From Chrysiogenales bacterium (GTDB lineage: Bacteria; Acidobacteriota; Aminicenantia; UBA2199): 11,446 bases of DNA. Under the pieces are notes generated by a model, which ran no database searches, was not told the origin of the DNA, and worked only from the letters and a program-made list of their open reading frames with translations. Shown here piece by piece: positions 1 through 6,381 of the stretch. Where the stretch lies: the NCBI GenBank assembly GCA_004525465.1, contig SPCN01000051.1, positions 1 to 11,446 on the forward strand. The letters are read 5' to 3'. Numbering within the stretch: the first letter of the stretch is position 1; each line of letters begins with the position of its first letter. A program made the position numbers and the translations under genes.

Positions 1-433
1 AGCCTTTGGAAACCAGGAATTTGGCCAATTGCAAATTGTTGCTCAAGGCGGCGTAGTAAAGGGCTGTTTCATTGTCTTTTTCCCTGGCCTGCAGGTCTGC
101 TCCGTTCTTCAGCAGCAGACGGACGGTTTTCAAGTGGCCGCCCCAAGCGGCCAAGTGCAGCGGGGCCAGCTGGTAGCTGGTCTCCCTGCCGTTGACGTCG
201 GCTCCCTTCCGGATCAGCCAGGTGGCCAGCTCCAGGTGGCCGCGATGCGCGGCCAGGTGTAGCGGCGTTCGGCCGCTGTCGTTGGCGGCATTCAGCAGCG
301 AAGGATCCTTGGCCAGCAGTTCCTTGGCCTGGGCCAGGTCGCCCTTGAGCGCGGCGTCATGGATCTCGGCCGACCAGGCCCACGAGGCCAGCATGAGCAG
401 CAAGACAAACAAAAACGCTTTGACACTTTTCAT
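1..433 (-). CDS. Exported ankyrin-repeat protein (3' end outside window)
   Basis: The 144 visible codons start at an ATG preceded by an AGGAG Shine-Dalgarno about 6 bases upstream. Residues 1-22 form a signal peptide: a Lys near the N terminus, then a Leu/Val/Phe-rich core ending near AWSA. A partial helix pair follows (about 23-48), then ankyrin repeats at about 52-84 (GRTPLHLAAHRGH), 85-117 (APLHLAAWGGH) and 118-144 (NETALYYAAL). The TPLHLAA and GADV/GADL signatures identify the fold clearly. Ankyrin repeats bind other proteins; an exported one probably acts in the periplasm or at the cell surface, but the partner cannot be read from sequence. It is the last visible gene of the operon led by the GntR regulator, 21 bases after the small ORF, so it probably shares its regulation. 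The reading frame runs off the left edge, so total repeat number and C terminus are unknown. Confidence 0.88.
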   Translation of the reverse strand, partial: MKSVKAFLFVLLLMLASWAWSAEIHDAALKGDLAQAKELLAKDPSLLNAANDSGRTPLHLAAHRGHLELATWLIRKGADVNGRETSYQLAPLHLAAWGGHLKTVRLLLKNGADLQAREKDNETALYYAALSNNLQLAKFLVSKG

Positions 434-454
434 TTCTTTCTCCTTTTTTAAAAA

Positions 455-604
455 TTATTTAATTTTCAATTTTATTTCTTTACTCTGAGTCGGCCATGAC
501 ATTGCTTTCCGGGACATCTTAAAAATCACCTGATGCTTTGCCGGTGCCAACGATTTTTCATCTTTGGCAGCCGCGCTATTTTTGTCTGCACCTGTCCCGT
601 TCAT
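455..604 (-). CDS. Small basic protein, 49 aa, unknown function
   Basis: A complete 49-codon frame lies between the permease gene and the ankyrin gene. It starts at an ATG with a near-perfect AGGAGG Shine-Dalgarno 6 bases upstream and ends at TAA. The gaps are 31 bases to the permease stop and 21 bases to the ankyrin start, so it occupies what would otherwise be a hole of about 200 bases in the operon. The product (begins MNGTGADKNS, ends KEIKLKIK) is hydrophilic, with 11 Lys/Arg against 4 Asp/Glu, no signal peptide and no membrane segment. An Ala/Lys-rich first half is followed by a segment with one Trp (MSWPTQ). I do not recognise a family. Its place beside an ABC transporter and an ECF sigma factor allows it to be a transporter accessory peptide, a small regulator or a peptide substrate, but none of these is shown. 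The strong ribosome binding site is the main evidence that it is real. Confidence 0.6.
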   Translation of the reverse strand: MNGTGADKNSAAAKDEKSLAPAKHQVIFKMSRKAMSWPTQSKEIKLKIK

Positions 605-635
605 ATTCGGCCTCCTTTTCTGAAATGTGATTTAT

Positions 636-2264
636 TTAGTTGTTAAATGGATATACCTTTTGTTTTTGATGGCTGAAGACCAGCAGCCCGAAAGGGGAGA
701 TGCGGATGGCGGCAGGTTTGAAACCGGGATCCCATACCGTCTCGCTCTGCTTTCCGGAGCGCATGTCCCTGATGGTGAAAACGGTGCCGTCGACAAAGAC
801 AACATAGAAATGATCTCCGCTTTGCTGGTAGGTGTATGGCGGAGATTTCAGTTCCAATTTTTCCTCTTTCTGCTGTTCCATATCCAGCCAGAAATAGCTG
901 CGGTCCGCATGATAAACCACGCCGCGGGATTCGTAGCCGCCGAGCCGGCGCGGGCTTTTACTGTAGTTCCCCTTCCTTTGCAGCAGCGGGATCAGTTGTT
1001 CCCCGACGCGGTAGAGATTCACACCCGAGGATTCGAACAGGAGAATTTTGTCTTGCCAGACGCCCAGAGAATTTGTCTTGGCGAGCTCTTCCACCTGGCC
1101 GGAAATATGCAGACGGTAAAGGCGCGGCTCGCTGAATATGACAAGTTGACGGGGTTCGCCGGACATATGCAAAACATAGCTGATCCGCGAATCGTAAAAA
1201 TCGCCCCTGATCGGAAATGTCTTGACGTGACCGGCGTCTATCTCGACAATCATGGCCTTTTTAGACTGCGGTTTTTGCAGGAAAAGGGAAAATGCACCGT
1301 TGCGAATGCTGCCGAATTCTCCGTAATGTCCTTCGTAAATGGACCAGTCCGGCGGGATCCGGTAAAGAGTTTGCAAATCGCCTGTTTTCAGGTCGAGTGC
1401 GACAATGCTCGTTTCGATGCAGTTGCTATTGCCGTCCAGTTTTCGCGTCATGCAATACAGGGTGTTTCCGTCCTCGCTTTCCCGCAGCATGATCAGGCAG
1501 CCCGGAATACGTTTCCGTCCCCGCTCCAAGGTGATTTCGCTGCGTCCGCAGGAATTTTTAAGGATCAGTCCCGTGGGGGTGAGGTTAAGATTCTTCCATT
1601 TGGCGGGAACCTGGTAAAAAATGAAGCCGGCGATCAGGCCGGTCGCGGCCAACAGGCCGGGAAAGAATTTTTTGTTGAAGGTTGAGACCGGCTTGATGTC
1701 ATAGCGTTGAAAAAGAAAGAAGAAAAGGAGCGGATAGACCAGAATGGCCAGGTTGGCCTGCAGGATGATCTGGCCGATCTCCCGGCTGTTGTCCAGGAGT
1801 TTGATCAGGAGGATCTGGCCGATCGACAGCAGGCAGGTGATGAAGAAAGCGCTGATGAAGTTCTTGAAGCTTATGGAAAAGGCGATCGAAAGCAGAAAAA
1901 ATCCGGCGTATAAATGGGTAAAATTGAATGGGGAAAGGAAGGATGGAAGTTGCCATGACTGGTGCAGGCGCAGGTAGATCAACAAAGTCAGTGATACGCT
2001 CAGCAGGCGCGGCAGGAATTTCAGCAGCAGCAGGCGGCTGCGGGACAACGGCAGCGACAGCATGTATTCGCCGGCGTTTTCCTGCCGCTCCCTTTCGAAC
2101 ATCGACCACCCCGTGAAGGAAGCGAAAAGCAGCAGGAAAATTTCCAGGGCCGGGGCCAGATAGACATCTTGATCGCTGGCGACGATGCCTGCAAAAATAG
2201 CGGCCAAAACCATGAAAATGATCGCGCCGTCCTTGAAAATGCGCTTGGTTTCAGTGGCGAGCAT
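636..2264 (-). CDS. ABC-2-like permease fused to a beta-propeller-like extracytoplasmic domain
   Basis: The 542-residue product has two parts. Residues 1-220 are membrane-embedded, with about seven hydrophobic segments near 13-30, 37-56, 84-99, 116-131, 135-155, 167-186 and 202-219. Basic residues between them (RERQ, RSR, KFLPR, QRYDIK, NKK) predict a cytoplasmic N terminus. The motif ERERQENAGEYMLSLPLSR after segment 2 resembles the cytoplasmic coupling loop of ABC-2-type permeases. Residues 225-542 are soluble and beta-rich, with recurring short strands and turns (VALDLKTGDL, VEIDAGHV, YRLHISGQ, NLYRVGEQ, TIRDMRSGKQ). They read like a six- or seven-bladed propeller and should lie outside the membrane. 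The start has an AGGAGG site and overlaps the ATPase gene by 14 bases, so the two are almost certainly partners. Substrate is unknown. The fusion is atypical; sensing or binding by the propeller is inference. Confidence 0.8.
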   Translation of the reverse strand: MLATETKRIFKDGAIIFMVLAAIFAGIVASDQDVYLAPALEIFLLLFASFTGWSMFERERQENAGEYMLSLPLSRSRLLLLKFLPRLLSVSLTLLIYLRLHQSWQLPSFLSPFNFTHLYAGFFLLSIAFSISFKNFISAFFITCLLSIGQILLIKLLDNSREIGQIILQANLAILVYPLLFFFLFQRYDIKPVSTFNKKFFPGLLAATGLIAGFIFYQVPAKWKNLNLTPTGLILKNSCGRSEITLERGRKRIPGCLIMLRESEDGNTLYCMTRKLDGNSNCIETSIVALDLKTGDLQTLYRIPPDWSIYEGHYGEFGSIRNGAFSLFLQKPQSKKAMIVEIDAGHVKTFPIRGDFYDSRISYVLHMSGEPRQLVIFSEPRLYRLHISGQVEELAKTNSLGVWQDKILLFESSGVNLYRVGEQLIPLLQRKGNYSKSPRRLGGYESRGVVYHADRSYFWLDMEQQKEEKLELKSPPYTYQQSGDHFYVVFVDGTVFTIRDMRSGKQSETVWDPGFKPAAIRISPFGLLVFSHQKQKVYPFNN

Positions 2265-3072
2265 ATTCGCCTCCTATGAAGGCCCTTAAAATTTCCGTCA
2301 GGTTCAGGTGCTCGACGTTGTCCAGGTGGTGGACCTTTGCTTGATAGGGGTAGACGTACATTTCCCTGGCGTTTTGCCATTGCCTGGAAAATACGACCGG
2401 GATATCTTCGGGAATGCTTTCTCCGTAGAATTTGATGAACTTCTGTTTCAGCATATCCACATTTTCATCCAAAATGACCTTACCCTTTTCCATGACCATG
2501 ACCCGTTCGGGAATGCCCTCGATTTCAAAAGCCGATTGCGAAGCCATGATCACGGTGAGTTGTTTTTCCTCGATGAGACGCAGGATGGAGGTCAGGAAAA
2601 CCTCCCGCAGATGGGGATCGAGAAAGTGAACCACGTCGTCGACAAAAAGATATTCAGGGGCTGCGCCCAGGGCCAGCGACAGGAAGAAGATGGTTTTTTC
2701 CCCCTTGGACATGGAGGCGATTTTCTGCCCCGGCCGGAACGCAGGCTCGCTGATGGTCCAGGCTGCGGAGCGGCCGTAGAAATGGGCGTGCATTCGCGCT
2801 GCTTCCTTAACTGTCATGCCATCGTACAGACTGATGGATGCCGGAATATAGGCGATCTTTTTGCGGCTGCGGTGATCAGCCGGGCAACCGTCGTAGAGGA
2901 TGGAACCCGGCCGGGCACGCAGAACGCCTGCCAGGGCCCTGAGCAAGGTCGTTTTTCCCGCACCGTTGGCTCCGGCCAGCAGGATGCTTTCGCCCTTGTC
3001 TATGGCCAGGCTCAGGTCATCGACTGCCCGGACCTTGCCGAAACGGACACTGAGCTTATCAATTGCGATCAT
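2251..3072 (-). CDS. ABC transporter ATP-binding protein, YtrB-like, with altered catalytic motifs
   Basis: The 273-residue product is the ATPase partner of the downstream permease. The Walker A motif GANGAGKTT is intact at 34-42. The signature motif is MSKGEK at 121-126, the SKG variant seen in YtrB-type transporters linked to GntR regulators. Walker B is YLFVDDVV at 141-148 and the D-loop FLDPH follows. Three positions differ from active ABC ATPases: the Walker B catalytic Glu is Asp (D146), the switch His is Gln (MASQS, Q179), and the Q-loop Gln is Ala (YIPAS, about residue 78). ATP binding looks possible; hydrolysis may be slow or differently organised. A C-terminal extension of about 70 residues (PEDIPVVFSRQWQNARE onward) follows the ATPase core. 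The start ATG has a GGAG site and overlaps the sigma-factor gene by 14 bases. Sequence and context place it firmly in the ABC family; the transported substrate cannot be inferred. Confidence 0.92.
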   Translation of the reverse strand: MIAIDKLSVRFGKVRAVDDLSLAIDKGESILLAGANGAGKTTLLRALAGVLRARPGSILYDGCPADHRSRKKIAYIPASISLYDGMTVKEAARMHAHFYGRSAAWTISEPAFRPGQKIASMSKGEKTIFFLSLALGAAPEYLFVDDVVHFLDPHLREVFLTSILRLIEEKQLTVIMASQSAFEIEGIPERVMVMEKGKVILDENVDMLKQKFIKFYGESIPEDIPVVFSRQWQNAREMYVYPYQAKVHHLDNVEHLNLTEILRAFIGGEYARH

Positions 3073-3685
3073 GGTGACTCCGGATTCTGGCTATGGTCAT
3101 TTTGTTTGCCTCCTGGTAAAAACGAAGCACGGACTGACGGGCCCTGTTTATTCTCGACGACACCGTGGCGGTACTGATGTGAAGTGCGCGGCCGATTTCC
3201 TGGTAGGAGAGTTCCCCATATTCGCGCATGACCAGTGCTTCGCGCAGGCAACGCGGCAAGACGGAGATCGCTTTTCTGACAATGCGGATCTCTTCCTCCG
3301 AACCGGCATTGCATTCCGGTGTCTGCCAGTCAATGGCGGTGAACTCGGAAACGGGTTGCTGCGGGCCGCGAACTTTCCTGCGCCGCAGTTGGTCCAGGCA
3401 GATATTGCGGGCAATGCGCATCAGCCAGGCCTGTACATGTTCGGGATTGTCATGATCATAATGGACCAGTGCCTTGGTAAAGGTGTCCTGGGTCAGGTCG
3501 CGGGCATCGGCGGCATTGCCGATGAATCCCAGGCAAAGGCAGAAGATCTTGTCATTGAAAGCCATCAGGGAAATTTTTTCATCTTCGCTTGTCCGATCCA
3601 TATGCCCGGCTGGCGTACTTTTTTCGCTTTGCACGCGGATGGTGACTTTGCGGACAAAACCGGTAGCTATCTGAGCTTGTATCAT
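3059..3685 (-). CDS. ECF-type RNA polymerase sigma factor
   Basis: The 208-residue product has the two-domain layout of extracytoplasmic-function sigma factors. Region 2 covers about residues 40-103, with the core-binding and -10-recognition helices DLTQDTFTKAL and AWLMRIARNICLDQLRRR. Region 4 covers about 136-190, with LPRCLREALVMREYGELSYQEIG and the helix-turn-helix ending TATVSSRINRAR, which contacts the -35 element. A non-conserved tail of about 35 residues precedes region 2. The chosen start overlaps the upstream stop codon as ATGA and has a GGAGGGGG site about 10 bases upstream; an internal ATG at codon 29 has a poorer site. No anti-sigma factor gene with a recognisable zinc-finger or transmembrane form is adjacent, which is unusual for this class. 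The downstream transporter or the small protein could take that role, but that is inference. The sigma factor may direct transcription of this operon or of distant targets. Confidence 0.93.
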   Translation of the reverse strand: MIQAQIATGFVRKVTIRVQSEKSTPAGHMDRTSEDEKISLMAFNDKIFCLCLGFIGNAADARDLTQDTFTKALVHYDHDNPEHVQAWLMRIARNICLDQLRRRKVRGPQQPVSEFTAIDWQTPECNAGSEEEIRIVRKAISVLPRCLREALVMREYGELSYQEIGRALHISTATVSSRINRARQSVLRFYQEANKMTIARIRSHHDRN

Positions 3686-4053
3686 TTGTCATCCCCCTCC
3701 GGAAAAAAGCTGTCGAGCAAATCCTTGATTTGCCGGCGCGAGAACCCCATTTCAATCGCTTTTTCCGTGAACTTGAAAAACTCTTCGCGCAATATGTCCT
3801 TTTTTTTCAAATCGAGCTGTTCGCTCTTTTCGACCCAAAAGCCCACTCCGGCCCGGCCGTTGATGATCTTTTCCTGGGTAAGGTCACGGTAGGCCCTGGC
3901 CACGGTATTGGGATTGATCTTGAGAAACTGGGCCAGATCGCGAATAGACGGCAGGTTTTGATTTTCCTGGATGATATTGCGGGCGATGGCCTGCTTGATG
4001 TTTTTTTTGATCTGCTCATATACCGGCAGCGGCGAAGCAAAATCAACAGTCAT
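3682..4053 (-). CDS. GntR family transcriptional regulator, YtrA subfamily
   Basis: The 123-residue product has an N-terminal winged helix typical of GntR proteins (PVYEQIKKNIKQAI, then LPSIRDLAQFLKINPNTVARAYRDL at about 34-58 and a wing ending GFWV). A short C-terminal helical tail of about 45 residues replaces a large effector domain. That short form is the YtrA subfamily, whose members usually repress ABC transporter operons, as the context here also suggests. I chose the ATG at 4053 because MTVDFASPLPVYEQ matches where family members begin. An in-frame GTG at 4077 would add eight residues, but it lies only about 3 bases after the predicted transcription start and inside the operator. Neither start has a clear Shine-Dalgarno. 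It is first in the operon and is probably autoregulated through the inverted repeat at its promoter. The stop overlaps the sigma-factor start by 4 bases. Confidence 0.92.
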   Translation of the reverse strand: MTVDFASPLPVYEQIKKNIKQAIARNIIQENQNLPSIRDLAQFLKINPNTVARAYRDLTQEKIINGRAGVGFWVEKSEQLDLKKKDILREEFFKFTEKAIEMGFSRRQIKDLLDSFFPEGDDK

Positions 4054-4075
4054 TTCAGATAAAAGTAAGTTTTTC

Positions 4076-4106
4076 ACTGTATCACAATGATAATACAGTA
4101 ATACAG
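4076..4106. promoter_or_regulatory. Candidate GntR operator (inverted repeat plus extra half-site)
   Basis: ACTGTAT (4076-4082) and ATACAGT (4093-4099) form a perfect 7-base inverted repeat with a 10-base spacer. The spacer contains the -10 box of the operon promoter. The octamer TAATACAG occurs twice in direct tandem (4091-4098 and 4099-4106), giving a third half-site inside the -35/-10 spacer. A repressor bound here would block polymerase. The spaced, symmetric form fits a dimeric YtrA-type GntR protein encoded next door. Assignment to that protein is inference from position. Confidence 0.7.
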
Positions 4107-4115
4107 ATTTGTCAA
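4087..4115 (-). promoter_or_regulatory. Sigma70-type promoter of the GntR-sigma-ABC operon
   Basis: Read on the minus strand, TTGACA (4115-4110) is separated by exactly 17 bases from TATCAT (4092-4087). The -35 box is consensus and the -10 box differs at one base. A run of 15 A on the minus strand (4134-4120) lies just upstream and could act as an UP element. Transcription should begin near 4080, so the whole operon appears to be driven by housekeeping polymerase and held off by the operator. Confidence 0.8.
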
Positions 4116-4167
4116 CTTATTTTTTTTTTTTTTTGCGGTAATTGAAAAAAATGACAAATAGCGGAGA

Positions 4168-4212
4168 TTGTGGACAATTGAATACAATGATCTGTTTTGT
4201 TGAAATCCACAA
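4168..4212. repeat. Inverted repeat upstream of hutI
   Basis: TTGTGGA (4168-4174) is the exact reverse complement of TCCACAA (4206-4212), with 31 bases between. The right arm begins directly after the -35 box of the hutI promoter. The spacing suits looping or two separate contacts better than a simple operator. The arms are only 7 bases, so chance is possible. Confidence 0.3.
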
Positions 4213-4228
4213 AAATTTCCCTTACAAT
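4200..4228 (+). promoter_or_regulatory. Promoter of the hutI-MEMO-pcnB operon
   Basis: TTGAAA (4200-4205) and TACAAT (4223-4228) lie 17 bases apart, each close to consensus. The predicted transcription start is near 4235, about 35 bases before the hutI ATG. The promoter is divergent from the GntR operon promoter, whose -35 box lies about 85 bases away. Confidence 0.7.
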
Positions 4229-4234
4229 GGTTCC

Positions 4235-4273
4235 ATGAATTCAGGTTATTTTACTCCGGGAAAAGAATCATGA
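4235..4273 (+). CDS. Possible 12-codon leader ORF before hutI
   Basis: ATG at 4235 opens a frame of 12 codons (MNSGYFTPGKES) whose TGA overlaps the hutI ATG as ATGA. The ATG falls at the predicted transcription start, so the message could begin with it (leaderless). It is in a different frame from hutI and so cannot be an N-terminal extension. There are no runs of His codons. It may feed ribosomes to hutI, whose own ribosome binding site is weak, or it may be chance. Confidence 0.25.
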   Translation: MNSGYFTPGKES

Positions 4274-5547
4274 CCGCCGTCGATGCGGTCATCCGCAATA
4301 TCAGTCAACTGGTCAATCCCGGCTCCGACCGCGTGGCGCGCGGCAAGGAGTCCGGCTCCCTGCGCATTCAGGAAAATGTTTGCATCGGGGCCCGACAGGG
4401 GATGATCAACTTCATCGGTTCCGAAGCCGATTGTCGCAGTCACTGCCAGCTGGAACCGGGAGGTCTGGAATTGGATGCCGGCGCCTGCGTGGCATTGCCC
4501 GGGTTAGTGGATCCCCACACCCATCTTCCCTTCGCCGGCACGCGCCAGGATGAGTTCAGTCTGAAGCTGCAGGGTGTCAGCTACCAGGAGATCGCCAACC
4601 GCGGCGGCGGCATCAAAGGGACGGTAGGCAAAACCAGGGCCATCAGCCTTCAAGACCTGGTTGCGGTTTGCCGGAAACGGCTTGACCAGATGCTGCTTTG
4701 CGGCACGACGACCTTGGAAGCCAAAAGCGGTTACGGCCTGGACCTGGAAACCGAATTGAAACAATTGCAGGCATTGCGAATCGTGGCCGAGCAGCACCCC
4801 TTGACCATTGTTCCCACCTTCATGGGTGCTCATGAGATCCCTGATGATTTTCGGGGGAAAAACAGGGATTTTCTCGATCTTCTGCTTGGCGATATCCTGC
4901 CCAAGGTGCAGGAAAAACAGTTGGCCGACTTCGTGGATATTTTTTGCGAAGACGGTTATTTTTCTTATGGCGAAGCGGAATATTACCTGAGCCAGGCCGC
5001 GGCCCGGGGCTTTAAGATCAAGATGCATGCCGACGAATTCACTTCCAACGGTGCCGCCGAATTGGCCGCCCGGCTCCGTGCGGTTTCCGCCGAGCACCTG
5101 ATCGCCATCAGCGATGAGGAAATCGCAAAAATTGCCGCTTCCAAGACGGCCTGCGTGCTGCTGCCCGGGGTTTCTTTTTTTCTCAAACTCGGACGCTATG
5201 CCCCGGCGCAGAAAATTCTGGCTGCGGATGGCATCGTGGCCCTGGGAACGGATTTCAATCCCGGGAGCTCAATGATCTCCTCGCAACTGCTGATTTTCCA
5301 TTTGGCGGTATTCCAAATGGGACTGACCATTGAGCAGGCCTTGAATGCTGTCACTATCAATGCGGCCTATGCCATCGACCGGCAGCATCAGGTTGGTTCA
5401 CTGGCCCTGGGCAAGAAATTGGATCTGCTGCTTCTGGATATCCCCGATTATCAGTATCTGGCCTACCACCTGGGCATCAATCCGGTGCATACGGTGTTCA
5501 AGGCGGGGAAGCTCGTGGTGCAGAACCGGCAGATCATTGTTGAATAA
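4270..5547 (+). CDS. hutI: Imidazolonepropionase
   Basis: The enzyme (EC 3.5.2.7) opens the ring of 4-imidazolone-5-propanoate to give N-formimidoyl-L-glutamate, the third step of histidine degradation, in the cytoplasm. The 425-residue length fits the family. The amidohydrolase metal and substrate motifs are complete: DPHTHLPFAGTR with H83 and H85, KSGYGL at 152-157, GAHEIP with H188, KMHADEF with H253, SAEHL with H276, and GTDFNPG with D328. The start ATG has only a weak GGGA-type site and overlaps the stop of a possible mini-ORF. The next gene begins 15 bases downstream. The other hut genes (hutH, hutU, formiminoglutamate-processing genes) are not in the window, so the pathway is either scattered or this copy acts alone. 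Identity is very secure from the motifs. Confidence 0.96.
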   Translation: MTAVDAVIRNISQLVNPGSDRVARGKESGSLRIQENVCIGARQGMINFIGSEADCRSHCQLEPGGLELDAGACVALPGLVDPHTHLPFAGTRQDEFSLKLQGVSYQEIANRGGGIKGTVGKTRAISLQDLVAVCRKRLDQMLLCGTTTLEAKSGYGLDLETELKQLQALRIVAEQHPLTIVPTFMGAHEIPDDFRGKNRDFLDLLLGDILPKVQEKQLADFVDIFCEDGYFSYGEAEYYLSQAAARGFKIKMHADEFTSNGAAELAARLRAVSAEHLIAISDEEIAKIAASKTACVLLPGVSFFLKLGRYAPAQKILAADGIVALGTDFNPGSSMISSQLLIFHLAVFQMGLTIEQALNAVTINAAYAIDRQHQVGSLALGKKLDLLLLDIPDYQYLAYHLGINPVHTVFKAGKLVVQNRQIIVE

Positions 5548-5562
5548 AGGCAGGAGGATGGC

Positions 5563-6372
5563 ATGATGTTTCGCAAGACCGCCTGGGCTGGAATTGGAAA
5601 ATTTTATCAATCCGATAAAAAAATCCTGGAAACAGAATTGCAGCAAATGGTCCGGCCCGCTGAAAACCGGCAAAAAGTCCTGGGCCTGCTTGCTCCCCAT
5701 GCCGGTTATATGTACTCGGGTGCTTGCGCCGGCCAGGGCTACGGCCGCGTGGTATTGACCGAAACCGTCATCATCCTGGGTGTCAGCCACCGCGGCGCCG
5801 GGCCGGGCCTGGCAGTGGACGGCAATGATTACTGGGAAACGCCCCTGGGAAATGTTGAAGTCAATTCCGAACTGCGCTCGCGCCTGCTGGGCGCTTCCGG
5901 CCTGTTCCAGCTGGATAGTGAAGCCGGCCGTCTGGAGCACTCACTGGAGGTGCAGGTGCCGTTTATCCAGTTTGCCAGTCCCGGATCGCGTATCCTGCCC
6001 ATCGTTGTCGCCGCCTCCCGGCTTGAGGACTTGCTGGCGGCCGGTCAGGAAATCGCCGCTTTTTTAAAAGAAAACCGCAACCTGATGATGGTCGCCTCCA
6101 GCGACATGAGCCATTATGTTACGGCGGCCCGAGCCAGGGAGCTTGATTTCAAAGCCATCGAAAAAGTGCTGCAGCTCGATGCCGAAGGATTGTACCACAC
6201 CGTTTCGGACAACCGCATCTCCATGTGTGGAGTGGCGCCGGCTGTGATCATGCTCAGCGCCGCCCGCGCAGCCGGAGCCTCCAGGGCCGAACTGGTCTGC
6301 TATACCCATTCCGGAGAAGTGACGGGCGAAATGGACGAAGTGGTCGGCTACGCCAGCCTCATCGTTTTTTAG
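5563..6372 (+). CDS. amrB: AmmeMemoRadiSam system protein B (MEMO1 family)
   Basis: The 269-residue product matches the MEMO family, whose fold resembles class III extradiol dioxygenases. The family layout is complete: AG-x-FY near the N terminus (AGIGKFYQ, slightly expanded from the usual AGTFYP), PHAGY with H46, GVSH with H76, EHSLEVQVPF at 125-134, SSDMSHY with H184, and the conserved Cys in MCGVAPA (C222). The His and Cys positions match the metal-site residues described for human MEMO1. The AGGAGG site at 5552-5557 lies 5 bases before the ATG at 5563 and 8 before the in-frame ATG at 5566; either may be used, differing by one Met. In many bacteria this gene stands with an AMMECR1 gene and a radical SAM gene, neither of which is present here. 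The molecular function of bacterial members is not settled. It is the middle gene of the hutI operon. Confidence 0.93.
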   Translation: MMFRKTAWAGIGKFYQSDKKILETELQQMVRPAENRQKVLGLLAPHAGYMYSGACAGQGYGRVVLTETVIILGVSHRGAGPGLAVDGNDYWETPLGNVEVNSELRSRLLGASGLFQLDSEAGRLEHSLEVQVPFIQFASPGSRILPIVVAASRLEDLLAAGQEIAAFLKENRNLMMVASSDMSHYVTAARARELDFKAIEKVLQLDAEGLYHTVSDNRISMCGVAPAVIMLSAARAAGASRAELVCYTHSGEVTGEMDEVVGYASLIVF

Positions 6373-6381
6373 TCCCAGGCC

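Noticed and set aside
627..1685. 352-codon open frame on the plus strand opposite the permease
   Set aside because: It lies wholly antisense to the permease gene, shows no recognisable motif, and has no ribosome binding site in an operon context. The minus-strand frame has membrane segments and operon overlaps that explain the region.
2308..3177. 289-codon open frame on the plus strand opposite the ATPase
   Set aside because: It is antisense to the Walker motifs of the ATPase gene and its composition (many His, Asp and Gln) is typical of a shadow frame in GC-rich coding DNA.
4054..4077. GTG at 4077 as the gntR start codon
   Set aside because: It would add eight residues not expected for the family, lies within the operator and only about 3 bases after the predicted transcription start. 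It is kept as an alternative but not preferred.
4120..4134. Run of 15 T as a terminator or slippage tract
   Set aside because: No stem precedes it on the plus strand and no gene ends there. It fits better as an A-rich element upstream of the gntR promoter.
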